Source: Saccoglossus kowalevskii (taxonomy: Eukaryota > Hemichordata > Enteropneusta > Harrimaniidae). From it: 20,794 nt of DNA. This document shows, piece after piece, positions 7,800-18,490 of the stretch. The first letter of the stretch is position 1. Each line of letters starts with the position of its first letter. The stretch covers positions 265,240-286,033 of the forward strand of contig NW_003106095.1 of the NCBI RefSeq assembly GCF_000003605.2, in the 5' to 3' direction. Under the pieces are notes generated by a model, which was given only the letters and a program-made list of their open reading frames with translations, had not been told where the DNA came from and searched no databases. A program made the position numbers and the translations under genes.

Positions 7800-9182
7800 C
7801 GTCAAAAAAGGTGGCGAGTGTATCAACTCTGGGCAACAACTAGTTGGACTTCTTTCATTTAGATTAATCAACGTCAACATGTTTTATAATACTCATCTAT
7901 TACATTGTCTCTGACTTTCTGTGTTATGTCTAGACATTACTTTATTTTGGCTCATTCAATTCAAAATGTAAATGTTGTTACTATCCAATTGTCAAATGCA
8001 ATAATTCTCGCTGTACATGTACCTTGTTTCACTGGGAGGGACTCCTTAAAATGTAGGGAAACTATAGATCATAACACACAGCAAACATGTCTAATTAAGA
8101 AATCTATCTGAATCAACATGTCTATGATGTGATCGACTTATGCAGTACATACAGTATTGTATACATGTATTAGGTAAAGTCCTTTTCAAAATACTCGGTC
8201 AATACAAACATACATGTATGTGTACAAATTTCTTGCCTTTTTTTATGGAAGTGCCCAGCATATTGAACTTCTGATGAGGTTTTACCCACATTCTCATTTA
8301 TGTTCCATAGTGTATCCCCAAAATGGAATTGGAACCTATAATTCAACCCCCCTGAAAGGAAGCTATTCATTAGTGATGAAGATTCAACATTGTTTCTCAG
8401 TGAAGTTTGTAATGTTGACTAAAACTAATTTCTTATATGATTAGATGACCTACTAAGAAATAGAAAGTTCTAACTGTTTTCTGTGCGATAAATCAATGTA
8501 CTATTTTCTGTTGCTCAATTTCATTGGCACTCATTGTTGTATCACATTGCAAATTTTTTGGCTCATCATATCTACTTTAATAGAAGTCTCACTGGAGTCT
8601 ATAATCTAGGTAGTAAAGATTCCATTCAAACTTGTCTTGCTGACCATTGTGCTGTTAAAAGTTCATGTTATTTGGGGGAGGTCTGAAAAATAGGCTGACT
8701 GGTAGGCTGACTGTGTTCATATAGGATTTCCTGCAGTGTGTATAATGATTATCATGTATGCTGTTCAAAATTTGCTCAAAAAATATGTGTGTACGATTAT
8801 AAAACTGTCTTCATTTTTATAATAATAATATTTATTAGACGCATGAAATCCTTAGGAAAGAATGAAAGGGTCTTAAAAAAAAAAATTTTAAAACTATAAT
8901 CTAAAAAAAGCCTATTCTAAAAATATAAAACAAATCAAAAACAAATATGAATAAACAATAAATGTGTTGTATACCCTTCACATTAATGCACATATACTGG
9001 TACATAATATGTATGCCTTTTCGTATTAAAAAGCATTTTCTGCCTTCATATACGTACCAGGTATTATTGATAATATTGTTGATATTTAATATAATAGAGC
9101 ACTGACATTTACAGAGTTCTGATGACACTGACCTTGTTTTCATGAGCTTATGTACTGCACAAATGTACTAGCACATGTACAA
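7800..9182. other. AT-rich stretch, no supported gene
   Basis: Several 60-80-codon frames occur (7905-8111, 8214-8444 and minus-strand 8170-8370, 8901-9143) but none shows a recognisable domain or paired splice sites. Three TACATGTA octamers cluster at 8014, 8162 and 8211. GGCTGACTGG with a tandem GGCTGACTG lies at about 8693-8711, and the 10-mer GGCTGACTGG recurs near 14648. Confidence 0.5.
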
Positions 9183-9360
9183 TACTGTGAAATACTTTAT
9201 TTTAGCTGGAATTAATTTTCACTGAAAAGGATTTCTGGGTATTCTGTACAGAAATTATTTTTGGTGAGTTTGAATGTAAAATATAGGAAAAAAAGGTCTA
9301 TTCGTTGGATTTTATTTTCACTGAATCATTACTTCAGCGAAAATAAAATATTTGATAGTA
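9183..9360. mobile_element. Short inverted-repeat element, family A, copy 1
   Basis: The left end begins TACTGTGAAATACTTTATTT; the right end, reverse complemented, begins TACTATCAAATATTTTATTT and runs to CGCTGAA. Interior words (ATATAGGAAAAAAA, GGATTTTATTTT, TCAGCGAAAATA) recur in the same order at 18992-19202, so both are copies of one family. This copy is 178 bp against 211 bp because part of the right inverted repeat is missing. TA at both ends fits a TA target duplication. It is non-autonomous; the likely mobiliser, a Tc1/mariner-type transposase, is inferred only. Confidence 0.8.
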
Positions 9361-9416
9361 TTTGATGAAGATAAACGTGAAAAGAAAAGTTTGAAAATGA
9401 AAATGATTTCGATTTG

Positions 9417-9572
9417 TACCATATTTGCTCTACTAAAAACGCATCTTCAGTAGAAACACATATATTCAAAAAAATGCATTTATTTTAAATCACTGAAATG
9501 TAATTTGACCATAGACACAACACTCCTGTCATTTACCTAAATACACGGGCTTCTATTAGAGCAAATATAGTA
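9417..9572. mobile_element. Short inverted-repeat element, family B, copy 2 (opposite orientation to copy 1)
   Basis: The left end TACCATATTTGCTCTACTAA and the reverse complement of the right end (TACTATATTTGCTCTAATAG) agree at about 21 of 26 positions. The interior CTGTCATTTAC (9526-9536) is the reverse complement of 2831-2841, which fixes the orientation relative to copy 1. Length is 156 bp. It lies 56 bp after family A copy 1. Confidence 0.78.
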
Positions 9573-10317
9573 CCTGTTATCAGAACCGCTTGTTCTCATA
9601 GGAACGTGATACCTTGAATATATAATATGAGATTTATTATTCACTTGTTTAAGCAGCTGTGTTGATATGATTGATGTCATGATGTAGTCTGTATAGTTTT
9701 TGAGCTTAATAGAGTGTGTATAGTATGGTATTGAGGCAATACATCTGGAAACAAGTATCAATATTTTAGGAGCAAGTTATTATAAAGGGGTGGCGCAATG
9801 AATTTCCGTAGTGTGATTATTATTATTATTATAAAAATGTTGTCACAATATTAAGTTTTTTATTAACCCTGTCATGTAGTCCCAGAGTGTGGAATATGGT
9901 TTCTGTGACAAAGTTTACTACATGTGTATGGTCAAGATAGACAGTGATATTCAATATTAGGAATAAAATAAAATTAAAAAAAATAATAGGATAGCATGGA
10001 ATATTTGGAGCGTACAAAATATGCAGTTAGTAAAGTCCGATAAAATACTGAAAAAGATGTATGACATCACATCTAATGAAGAAGGTCGACTGGAAAGTTT
10101 TTTTTTTGCAGTTACGTTATACATGTATCTATTCTTATAACATATATTTATGTTTTATGTCTTGCCATGCCAGGAATGTAGTTAAATTGTAATTTTGGGG
10201 GATAAATATAATAATGTGCCAACATTTTACGACACCAAACAAGTGTACGAGGTTGACCCACAGATGTGTACGTGGTATAGCATACACATGCCTGCACATT
10301 TGTTTCTTTGTTTTAAA
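9573..10317. other. AT-rich stretch with (ATT)n, no gene
   Basis: An (ATT)5 tract lies at 9816-9832. Minus-strand open frames at 9537-9761 and 9829-10017 have no recognisable domain, and the first overlaps the family B element. A TACATGTA octamer lies at 10120. Confidence 0.5.
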
Positions 10318-10490
10318 TTGAATATGGCTGACTGGCAGCCATTTTGATTTTGTTTATGTGTCCACCCATTAATTACCACAGTTGGCTGATTTGATCCAAA
10401 ATTGGCATGAGGTGAAACAAATATATTGAATAAACATTTTTATGTTATTTAATCATGATTGGATTTCTAATGGTCACCTTTTTGTCGTGC
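10318..10490. repeat. Decayed copy of the GATGGCCGACTGG subrepeat
   Basis: TATGGCTGACTGGCAGCCAT (10324-10343) followed by TTTGATTTTG matches the hairpin core of the subrepeats at 741-1600. A second weaker word, GTTGGCTGATTTGATCCAAA, follows about 60 bp on. The rest is too diverged to align by eye. Confidence 0.6.
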
Positions 10491-11080
10491 AGCAAATATT
10501 TGAAATAAAATTAGAAAAAAAAACATTACTACTACAATATTCTATGCTTTTATAATGATTGAAATTTCATTCAAACCTTTGATTTATTCAATTTCTTCTT
10601 TAAGCAGAAGAACTATTCAGGTTGTGTTTATTTTTTATTCAATTATTTGGAATTACAGAAAATGCTGGTTTATGTTGTATTAATGAGGATACATACAGGA
10701 ATGTATTTTGTAACCAGTTTTAGATGGACTTGCCAAATGTTACAAAAAATGCTGTTAAATTCGCAATGCTTGATTGACGTTTACTTGTCAAAGACTTAAC
10801 ACAAATACTCTTAATGGTATTTAGTTCCTTTATGTCATCATATGAAACGTACAGTGTCATATATGAGTGGGTGTGATGACGTCTGCCTGCTGTACTCAGT
10901 CACACACATCTCGTGGGATAACATTAATTAACCATTTGAAGGACTGTTATTTTCAGTCAAAATTTTGATGAAACATTTACACATTTTTATGCATTTTTCT
11001 ATAATTTCTTTGTTAATTTTTGATCAGATGTGTAGAGTTGAATATTGGCGAGAAGGTTTTGATTAAAATTTCTTTTAAAG
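10491..11080. other. AT-rich stretch, no gene
   Basis: No coding signal. TGATGACGTCTGC at about 10874 contains a half-consensus CRE (TGACGT) as a single site; I do not annotate it as regulatory. Confidence 0.4.
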
Positions 11081-11084
11081 GGCG

Positions 11085-11250
11085 GCAGTCGTCGCGCCGT
11101 TTCCTGTTCGATATGGGACTCATAGCGATGTATACAACACGTGTAAAATACATTGTTTATTTACATGAAATTCGCGACGACCACCGCGCTTTAATTATGG
11201 AAAAAATGTATGCATTTTTATTTTGCGAAAGGTCACTCATATTAAAGGGT
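11085..11250. repeat. CpG-rich dispersed module with 9-bp inverted ends
   Basis: GTCGTCGCG (11088-11096) and CGCGACGAC (11173-11181) are exact reverse complements enclosing TAAAATACATTGTTTATTTA. The right part (CGCGACGACCACCGCGCTTT, about 11173-11192) matches 1704-1722 of the composite repeat's terminal module with a few substitutions. The left and middle parts match 14686-14752. The open frame 11020-11349 runs through this module and a TCAA microsatellite, so I regard it as non-coding. Confidence 0.55.
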
Positions 11251-11286
11251 GAACGCTGCAACTTGGGTTTGATGTGGATCGTATTC

Positions 11287-11308
11287 TCAATCAATCAATC
11301 AATCAATC
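11287..11308. repeat. (TCAA)5 microsatellite
   Basis: Five perfect TCAA units plus TC. Confidence 0.95.
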
Positions 11309-11349
11309 TTCATTCAGTACTGGGCCACGATTCATCGTACAATATTTAA

Positions 11350-13905
11350 AAATACATAGGTAGAGGTGTTTTTCAAAAAAATGAAACTCATACTACTAAT
11401 TATGACACCACAAAAAAAAAATTATTGATAAATCAATCAATTATACATGTAGCTACAAAATGTACATATATGCACACAGAGGTAACAAAGATGACTGTCT
11501 TCAATAAATGTTAAAATTTAGTATTATTTTAATTAATGAAAAAAAATGCCTAGGTAGGTGATGTTATTCACTTGGTGATAATTATGCATGAAATAATGTC
11601 TTCAGATGATTGTTTGCATTGTATCATTATCATCATATATTATGGAGTTTCTGATGCTTGTCAACATTCATATCTCATATATCTGAAAGATGCACTCAGA
11701 AGAAGATGAAATAGTTACCTAAATATTAACGAGGTTCAAGCCGAGTTGAAGATTATAAATCATGTTCACCATACTTTCATTTTTATAAGTTCATACCATC
11801 AGAATACCAAACTACATTTCGGTAACCAGATGATTTTTTGAAAAATGTCTGAAATATAAAAATGGTCAAAATTGTCATTTTTACACAGGTTTCTATGATG
11901 AATTTATTTATTCATATCTGAAAATTTTGCTCAGTGATATGGGATATATACAATGAGACTTTATCTCCCATGATGCATTGCATAATATGCAATAACATGC
12001 TCAGTAGTGCATATTTTGAGTGCAGTAAATATTGCACTAGACTGCAGTAGAATTCCCATAGGCTACAGTGTTAATATGGCACAAGTCTATCTACCAATAG
12101 AATTCCCATCAGTTTCTGTCTGCATTTTTTCAAAATAAAGGAATTCAAACATTTTCAGATGTGGATCTTAACATTGTCAGATTCAGTCTTGAACTGAAAG
12201 CCATCAGCTTCTGTTTTTTTGCAGCAGATGTTATCCAACTCTAGTCACCTTGTATCGATGTCATGCACTCAATTTAACCCTTTCCTCCAATAATCTAGCA
12301 CATGGAAGCACAAATCTTTCATTGATTGATGAGTTGAGAGAAGGTATTATGTAAGTGGATTATGGCGTGACTAAGATGAACAGGAAAACGGATCAATTAC
12401 AATGTGTATACAGTTGTATGAAACATTACTTTTGTGAAACGATTCCATCAAATTATGTTGACAATAAGAGAGCATATACAGCTTTTACCTTGCCTGTGTC
12501 ATCATAGATGATAGCAAAGGTATATGGGAATAATGTCTGTACATGTTATCATAGCTGACTTCAGTGTAAAACTTTTTCTTGTGGTTACGATAACAGTTTT
12601 TATCCAATCTCTTTCAACTTGAATATTTGATGGCCCAGTTTAAGATGTTGGTCAAGTTCTATGATGGTTGATTACATATTTCACATAAATTGTCTTCTTT
12701 TTGTTGTTACAAGACAAGAAATCAAACAATATTTTATCTGATTTCCATTGTCGTTGAAACTGTATTTTCTTTTTTTTTTGTGTTTTGTGTATTTTTTTTA
12801 TTAAAGGGCAGTGGTAGTCATGCTGCACATGTGCAACATTTGTGTTGATAAACATTGATTCTCCCACAATCCAATGCACTCTTCTAATGGGAATCACAAG
12901 TATGAAGTTTGACCTAGGCATGACTCACACTAATTACCGCTGGTGACTCATTCAATACCTTCCTATCACCTAAAAACTACATAATTAGAGCTTGGTAACG
13001 TCTCAGTTTGTACTCGTTGATCTGCACAACAGTCAAAGTTGCCATCTTTGTTTATATGACAACCATATATCTTGCACATGCGTGGTTCAGCAACTATCGC
13101 CATTTAAGTCTTTCATAAATGACTATAGAATTCATTTGAAATAAATAAAAATAAAAAAATAAATTATGTCAGTGACTGCTTCAGTTTCATGAGATATAAA
13201 TTTTCATGCCTAAAAATTAACTATTCAGCACAGTTCTAAGGACAAGAATCATGCAGTCTACTGCAATATTCATCATCATCAAATGATTCATTGAAGTGAA
13301 GGATTAAAGTGTGCCCATATTTTATATGACGCGCTGCGACAACATTTGTCCTCTTAAAGTTTATACTCGAATGTGTTTATTGCACCATCTATAGTCTTTT
13401 GATTGCCATGTGATTGCTTCATTAGAATTTATGAAATTTCAAATAAAAACATGGCAACCTGTTGATTGAACTCTTGGTTACTACCAAAAGCATCTACTAA
13501 AACATTTTTCACTTTACTACATTTATTTATTTTACTATAATTTGTTGGTTAATTTTGAATCAAATGGACGATACCCTCCCATCACCATAGACATCACCTA
13601 TTGGTTTTCATCAAAATGTTTGAAATTATGAGCAAAATTATGTGATATCATTCTGTGAATTGTGACATAAGTTCTTTCTAAGGGTTAAACTTGAGTCTCA
13701 GTAGCATATTTTATGTGTCAACCTGCAACCTGGGGATTGTGACTGAGTTCTATTTCAAATGGTGTTTCATCACGGTTTATGATTACAGTCTTTATAAAAC
13801 CTGGTCACTTGATGGTTATAAAAATTACCCACACTCTTGCTTAATTTCCTTAATGCTCATAAATAGTTATTGCTTCTTTGATCAGTCCTGTTTAGAGAGC
13901 ATTAC
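11350..13905. other. Long AT-rich stretch, no supported gene
   Basis: No frame longer than about 90 codons and none with a recognisable domain. The minus-strand frame 12652-12921 includes a low-complexity Lys-rich run from a poly-T tract. A small palindrome (TTGCATA, A, TATGCAA) lies near 11979, and TAGAATTCCCAT occurs twice about 50 bp apart (around 12049 and 12099). A TACATGTA octamer lies at 11444. Confidence 0.5.
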
Positions 13906-14162
13906 CTGACGCGTAGTGCATGTCTGTGTTTTCAATTTGATGTCGTGTGTCGTATCAGGTCATATCGGGTTGGGAAGATTATTACTCGTTCGTACCTCAT
14001 GAATTGATGGGTAATACATTAAACGCTTCGGCAGCTGTCCATTTCGCAAATGTTTTCACTGTATTATTGCATGCCAGTCAGGCAGACAATGCTATAGCCA
14101 TTTCTATTATACAGCTCTCGTACAAATTGAGTTTCCAACGTCATTTTGTTGACTCTGTTTAA
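13906..14162 (+). other. CpG-richer patch with a 71-codon open frame, unknown
   Basis: CpG dinucleotides are denser here than in the flanks (for example ACGCGTAG, CTCGTTCGTACC, ACGCTTCGG). An open frame from 13947 to a TAA at 14160-14162 reads into plausible mixed-composition protein (residues such as HELMGNTLNASAAVHFANVF) without a known domain. It could be a real exon, a recent insertion or chance. No splice pair is convincing, so it is not called a CDS. Confidence 0.2.
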
Positions 14163-14680
14163 TTTCTATGAATTTATATTGAGTCAATGTTTGTTATGTG
14201 ATCTTAAAAAGTGGGAAGGCAAACATGCATATTAGAATAACTGAATAATTCATGGGATTGTGATTCTGAATTGTGACCTGATATAAACTGTGCGATGTGA
14301 CAGACAGGATGCTGTCCGGGGGTGCAGCATATGGCACATCTTACCCAGGCAACTACTAATTTTAGCATTTTGGGCAATATTGAATATGAATTAGAAAAAA
14401 GACTTAGTTACTGTCTTTTTACATCACCCTGCTGCAATCATTGTAAGGCTTATCAACTCATTGTCTTTTTTTCAATTCTTGTATTTTTTACAGATTTACT
14501 TATTAAGTGGACAGTGAGTTGTTGTAATTGGGAGGTGAAGTCATAGCTAGGTGACTTAGTGTTTACATTCAAGTCAGAGGTTGTTACATATCTAGTATCA
14601 AGAATCTATCGCTGTTCCTTACTGCTCCTAAGTTTGGTTATATAATAGGCTGACTGGTAAGAGTATATTCTACATTAATT
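14163..14680. other. AT-rich stretch, no gene
   Basis: A frame at 14322-14546 has no recognised domain. The GGCTGACTGG 10-mer near 14648 repeats one near 8693. Confidence 0.4.
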
Positions 14681-14681
14681 C

Positions 14682-14760
14682 GCCACGGTCGTCTCACAGC
14701 GTTATGTGCGATATGTCTCTCGTGAGAAGCGTAAAATACATTGTTTGTTTAAATGCTTAA
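14682..14760. repeat. Second copy of the CpG-rich TAAAATACATTGTTT module
   Basis: GGTCGTC (14687-14693), CGATATG and GCGTAAAATACATTGTTT correspond in order to GTCGTCGCG, CGATATG and GTGTAAAATACATTGTTT at 11088-11160, with a spacing difference of about 14 bp. Its right inverted end is not recognisable. Confidence 0.5.
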
Positions 14761-14948
14761 TGCTTAAGGACTGTGGTTAGCGTATGTGTGCTCATCCTGA
14801 AATTTGCCGATATGAGTTGCCCTCTGTGTCACTCACTGTATGGACTGGCTATTAAAGATAGATATACTCATAGCAATGTAAAGACTTGAAAAGCAAGAAA
14901 AACTGTTATACATAGAGCCAATAATTAAGTTTATATTAACATGACAAT

Positions 14949-15163
14949 TACTGTAAAATGGTTAATTTTCAGTGGGTTTAAACATCGCTGATTTAGCATT
15001 TCAGGCATATTTAGTGGGTTTTAAATTCACGGTTTTATCATTTTAATAGATAATGTGTTCTATGCTCATTTTTACATATTCACTGGGTTTTTATTTGGCT
15101 CATTTTCCAGTCAGCGAAATAAGCAAAATTAAAGCCCAGTGAATTATTCACCCTTTTACAGTA
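14949..15163. mobile_element. Short inverted-repeat element with TACTGTAAAA ends
   Basis: The left end TACTGTAAAATGGTTAATTT and the reverse complement of the right end (TACTGTAAAAGGGTGAATAA) agree over most of the first 28 bases, ending at a shared TGGG. The 215-bp element has interior CACTGGGTTT and CAGTGGGTTT words. TA at both boundaries with CTGT next inside fits a Tc1/mariner-type MITE. It is related in its termini to family A (TACTGTGGAATA). Confidence 0.72.
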
Positions 15164-17232
15164 TGAGAAAATGTTTTCACCATGTTTAAAAGAAAAATAA
15201 TGGATTTATGACTTTATCACATGCAATACTGTGCAGAATGATTAGACATAGTAACAGAGGACAGATCAAATATGCATATTACATGTACATTTGTATGACG
15301 CGTCTTTTTCATTTTACGCATTGATAGAAACATGTCAAAGTCAAAATTGTCATCATTGTGGATGCTTTTAGTTCTTTGCTAACTGAACTCTTGATACAAA
15401 GTAATTTCTGCCATAATGTGTTTGAACTGCAACTACATCTCTGACCCGAAAGAATAAGTCTTTACCATTCAGAATGTCGTTTGGTACTAAGGCAATTCTC
15501 AGGGAATCCCCAAATATCATTGTACGGGTTTACAATTCTAAACCTCACAATTGTGAGTAGAAGTTATAAACCTCAATCAGCCTTAGGTCAATCAGGTATT
15601 GTAGTCAAAACACAGATGTACAGTGCATGTCTGTGTATTATAATTAATGATACATACAGATAATACAAATTATACTATTCGCAAAGAAGTAATGTCGATT
15701 TTTAAATTTAATTTTTATTACATTTCGTGGCTAAACTCTAGAATACACGACCTTCAATCGGGGTCGTCAGTTCGGCATATGTTAATGAATTGGTATATAC
15801 AAATTACAATAAAGATACTTAATTATGCAGTATACTGAATGTAATGCAGAATTGTATTACTGATGTTGTAGTGCTATCTGTTTGCATTGATTTTGGGGGA
15901 ATAGCAGTTTTTGATTAGTAAACAGAAACTAGCTCATTGTCAAAACATTAATGACCGATTTTTTTTCAGAAATGAAACAATGATCAAAACGAATGTCTGT
16001 TGTCCAAGTTTCATAAATAGACAGTCAAATTTAGGGGATATCAGAAGGGGAGGGTGACCCCAAAAATAGAAAATATACAAAAGTGAGGGGCGGCTGCTTG
16101 ATGGGTCTAAGGTTTTAAGTAGGTCATATATAATAATCCTGCAAAACGTTCTTGTAGGTTGACGTCAGCAAACATTACCAACATAGCAGCCTGATGTATA
16201 GCAGGAATGAACCATGTTTTGTTAACTGTGAGATCATGCATTATGCGTGAAATCAAATGTATAAGCAGATCAAGGTGTCCTAATAGAAACATCCTGTGAG
16301 ATTCAACAAATGCAAAACTATGTCAATTTCAATGAAGTAAGGGTATCTCATTGCTATATTCCTCTTTGAAAAATTGGCATTTAGACATAGAACTTATAAA
16401 AACAGAAAAAAGTACAAAATCAAATCATTTGATTTTTGCAGCAGTTCTTGGATTCACATCTTTCACATATTACTTGAGATCTAGCACGGAACGGAAAGTC
16501 ACTGATTACACATGTCTGTTGATGTCAAGATATCAGAAAATATTGTGGAATTATCTACTAATATCAAGTGTTCTGTTGAATGTTGATTAACGCTCAATTC
16601 ATTTATCACAAGTTTCAAAGATAAAAAAATGCTAATTCGTTTTCAGGGAAACTAAATATTTTCAGCACATCAATAATAGATCTAATAGGTTATTCATCAT
16701 TTTTTTAGATATGAAACATAATATTACAAAAAAAAATAATATGCAAACAAATATTGGAATTTAAACTAGTAAACTCCATAATGTCAAACATCGTGTCCAG
16801 TATTATCCAGTTATATGTTATTGTTCAGAAATCACATTGATTTTCACATGACGAAGATCTAAGCTGAATGATTAATTTGGCATTCAACTTTTTACGGAAA
16901 GCCTGATGAAATTGATATTGAACGGGTAATTATTTTGATACATGTAGCTGTACATAATTAAAGTAAAAGTGGGAAAACTACTTAGCTCATTAAAGCTATA
17001 ATAATTTATCTCAACAGGATGCCACTCTTTTGTTACTGTGTTTCATTTTGAAATTAAAATTGGGACAAGATGACTAATTGCTTCAGGCAACAATTCTAAC
17101 ATTTGGATGAACATCATCTTTTTAAGCTTTCGTTAAACTTAATGACTATCATTTGCGTGTAGCTCAGTTATTGTTATTCACTAACAATTTAACCAATTTT
17201 CTCACGTCAAGCTCACAAAAATAAAAAAAAAA
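15164..17232. other. Long AT-rich stretch, no supported gene
   Basis: Short open frames at 15481-15663, 15647-15838, 16351-16590 and minus-strand 16107-16292 lack recognisable domains. The last is preceded by an acceptor-like AATCTCACAG, is fairly protein-like and contains a full TGACGTCA (16160-16167), but has no donor I trust at its end. A G-rich patch at 16034-16095 has scattered GGGG runs. TACATGTA octamers lie at 15280 and 16939. Confidence 0.45.
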
Positions 17233-17429
17233 TACTGTAAATTTTCACTGCTAAGAATGTTCATGATTTCAAGCTTTTACAGCATTCATGAAGACATGCA
17301 TGTAATTTTTCAAATGTCACTGACTGTCTGTGTGATAGTGTAACAGAAAAATGTTTACAACTACAAAATTTGTGATTTAATTTGACTTGCAAAAATTTGT
17401 GTCTTGCAAAATTGAAATGGTTTACAGTA
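17233..17429. mobile_element. Short inverted-repeat element with TACTGTAAA ends, diverged
   Basis: The left end TACTGTAAATTTTCACTG and the reverse complement of the right end (TACTGTAAACCATTTCAATT) share the first nine bases, with looser similarity further in. Length is 197 bp, similar to the 14949-15163 element, and TA sits at both ends. The minus-strand open frame 17261-17455 lies almost wholly inside it and is not a gene. Confidence 0.55.
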
Positions 17430-17930
17430 ATCTCACCAGGATTGTAAAATTTCAAACTTGCAGAAAAAATGTGTCCAATTTACGGAATACTGGTACCATT
17501 TTGGGTGTAACGATTAACATTATTTATAAGTTTAGCTTCTCAGAATAATTCAAAATTTTATAATTATGAGTTTTTAATTTTTATTTTTGTTTACAAATTC
17601 ATTAAAGGTTAATTTGAAGCAACAAAGCATCCTCTGTAACAAAGACAAATCATTTCTCCATACTATATGTGATGCACGTTATTGGCACACACAATTGCAA
17701 AAAAAAATGTGTGAGGCATAGGTTTCAAACTGTCATGGGCGATACTAAGAAGCAAAATGTTTTTTTTTTCAGCCTAATGCCTTGGCTTCAGTCATTTCCC
17801 ATATTAAAGTTGTTTCTGATAACTTTTCTTTTATACTCAAACACAAAAATTATAGACAGTATATAGTGCTATGGTTGTCATATGTACCACTTATGAAAAT
17901 GTCCAATAGGATTCCTACATTTATATGTAT
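17430..17930. other. AT-rich stretch, no gene
   Basis: A 65-codon frame at 17669-17866 contains a Phe run from a poly-T tract and has no known domain. Confidence 0.45.
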
Positions 17931-17933
17931 AAG

Positions 17934-17960
17934 TCCTATAGGAATAATATTCTTATAGGA
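17934..17960. repeat. 27-bp near-perfect palindrome
   Basis: TCCTATAGGAATA and TATTCTTATAGGA flank one A, with a single mismatched pair in 13. A related partial word, TCCAATAGGATTCCT, lies at 17902-17916, so the motif is locally repeated. Confidence 0.75.
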
Positions 17961-18368
17961 TCATTCATGTGTTTCTGCTCCAGTGCACATATTCACTATA
18001 ATATCAAACAGGTCTCACTATATGCTCATACACACACTATTAAATAAGTCGCAAGGCTCATATATTCAAACTATCAAGTAAGAAAACATTATTAATCTTG
18101 TGTGCTATATGCGAGTGCGACATTAAATACATACAAGATAAAAATCAGTGTCTTGATAGCAGCAATGTCTTGAATCCAATTACAATCTAAGGTGTTTTGT
18201 TTTCAAATTCTGACGAGATTTGACAAGGATCAGTTGAGACACAGATTATATGTCATTGACATGCTAGAAAGAAATTAAACACAGTAATGGCTGAATATGA
18301 CATTTCTATTAATAATGTATTCCTAATCAGGCTTTGAGTATATATTGCAAATTAATAAAAATGTGTGG

Positions 18369-18490
18369 AAGCGAAGCAGCCTTTTTTTTTTTTTTTTTTT
18401 TTTTTATTTATTTAAGCTATATTTTTATTTCGTTTCTAATCAATAATGGACATACAACACAAACTATTACATCACATAAAGCGAAGCAGC
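18369..18490 (-). mobile_element. Retroposed fragment: poly-A tail (as T24) and 12-bp target-site duplication
   Basis: AAGCGAAGCAGC is present exactly at 18369-18380 and 18479-18490. Between them lies a 98-bp insert that begins, on the plus strand, with C and then 24 T (18382-18405). Read on the minus strand this is a short sequence with overlapping AATAAA signals, then a poly-A tail, then the target duplication: the signature of LINE-driven retroposition. The roughly 70 bp ahead of the tail show no open frame or tRNA/5S-like boxes, so the source (LINE 3' end, SINE tail or mRNA 3' UTR) is unknown. Confidence 0.85.

Noticed and set aside
11020-11349. 109-codon open frame, the longest outside the repeats at the left
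   Set aside because: It covers a dispersed CpG-rich module and a TCAA microsatellite; there is no recognisable domain.
11730-11745. GGTTCAAGCC resembling a tRNA B box
   Set aside because: No A box upstream at a suitable distance.
16030-16100. G-rich patch as a possible G-quadruplex
   Set aside because: Only three G runs are close together; a fourth lies about 45 bases away, and one run pairs with a nearby CCCC instead.
16160-16167. Full CRE palindrome TGACGTCA
   Set aside because: A single isolated 8-mer with no associated promoter features.
16107-16292. Minus-strand 61-codon frame with acceptor-like upstream sequence
   Set aside because: It reads like protein, but there is no recognised domain and no reliable donor; the evidence is too thin to annotate as a gene.
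17159-17175. TAGCTCAGTTATTG resembling a tRNA A box
   Set aside because: No B box or acceptor-stem complement nearby.
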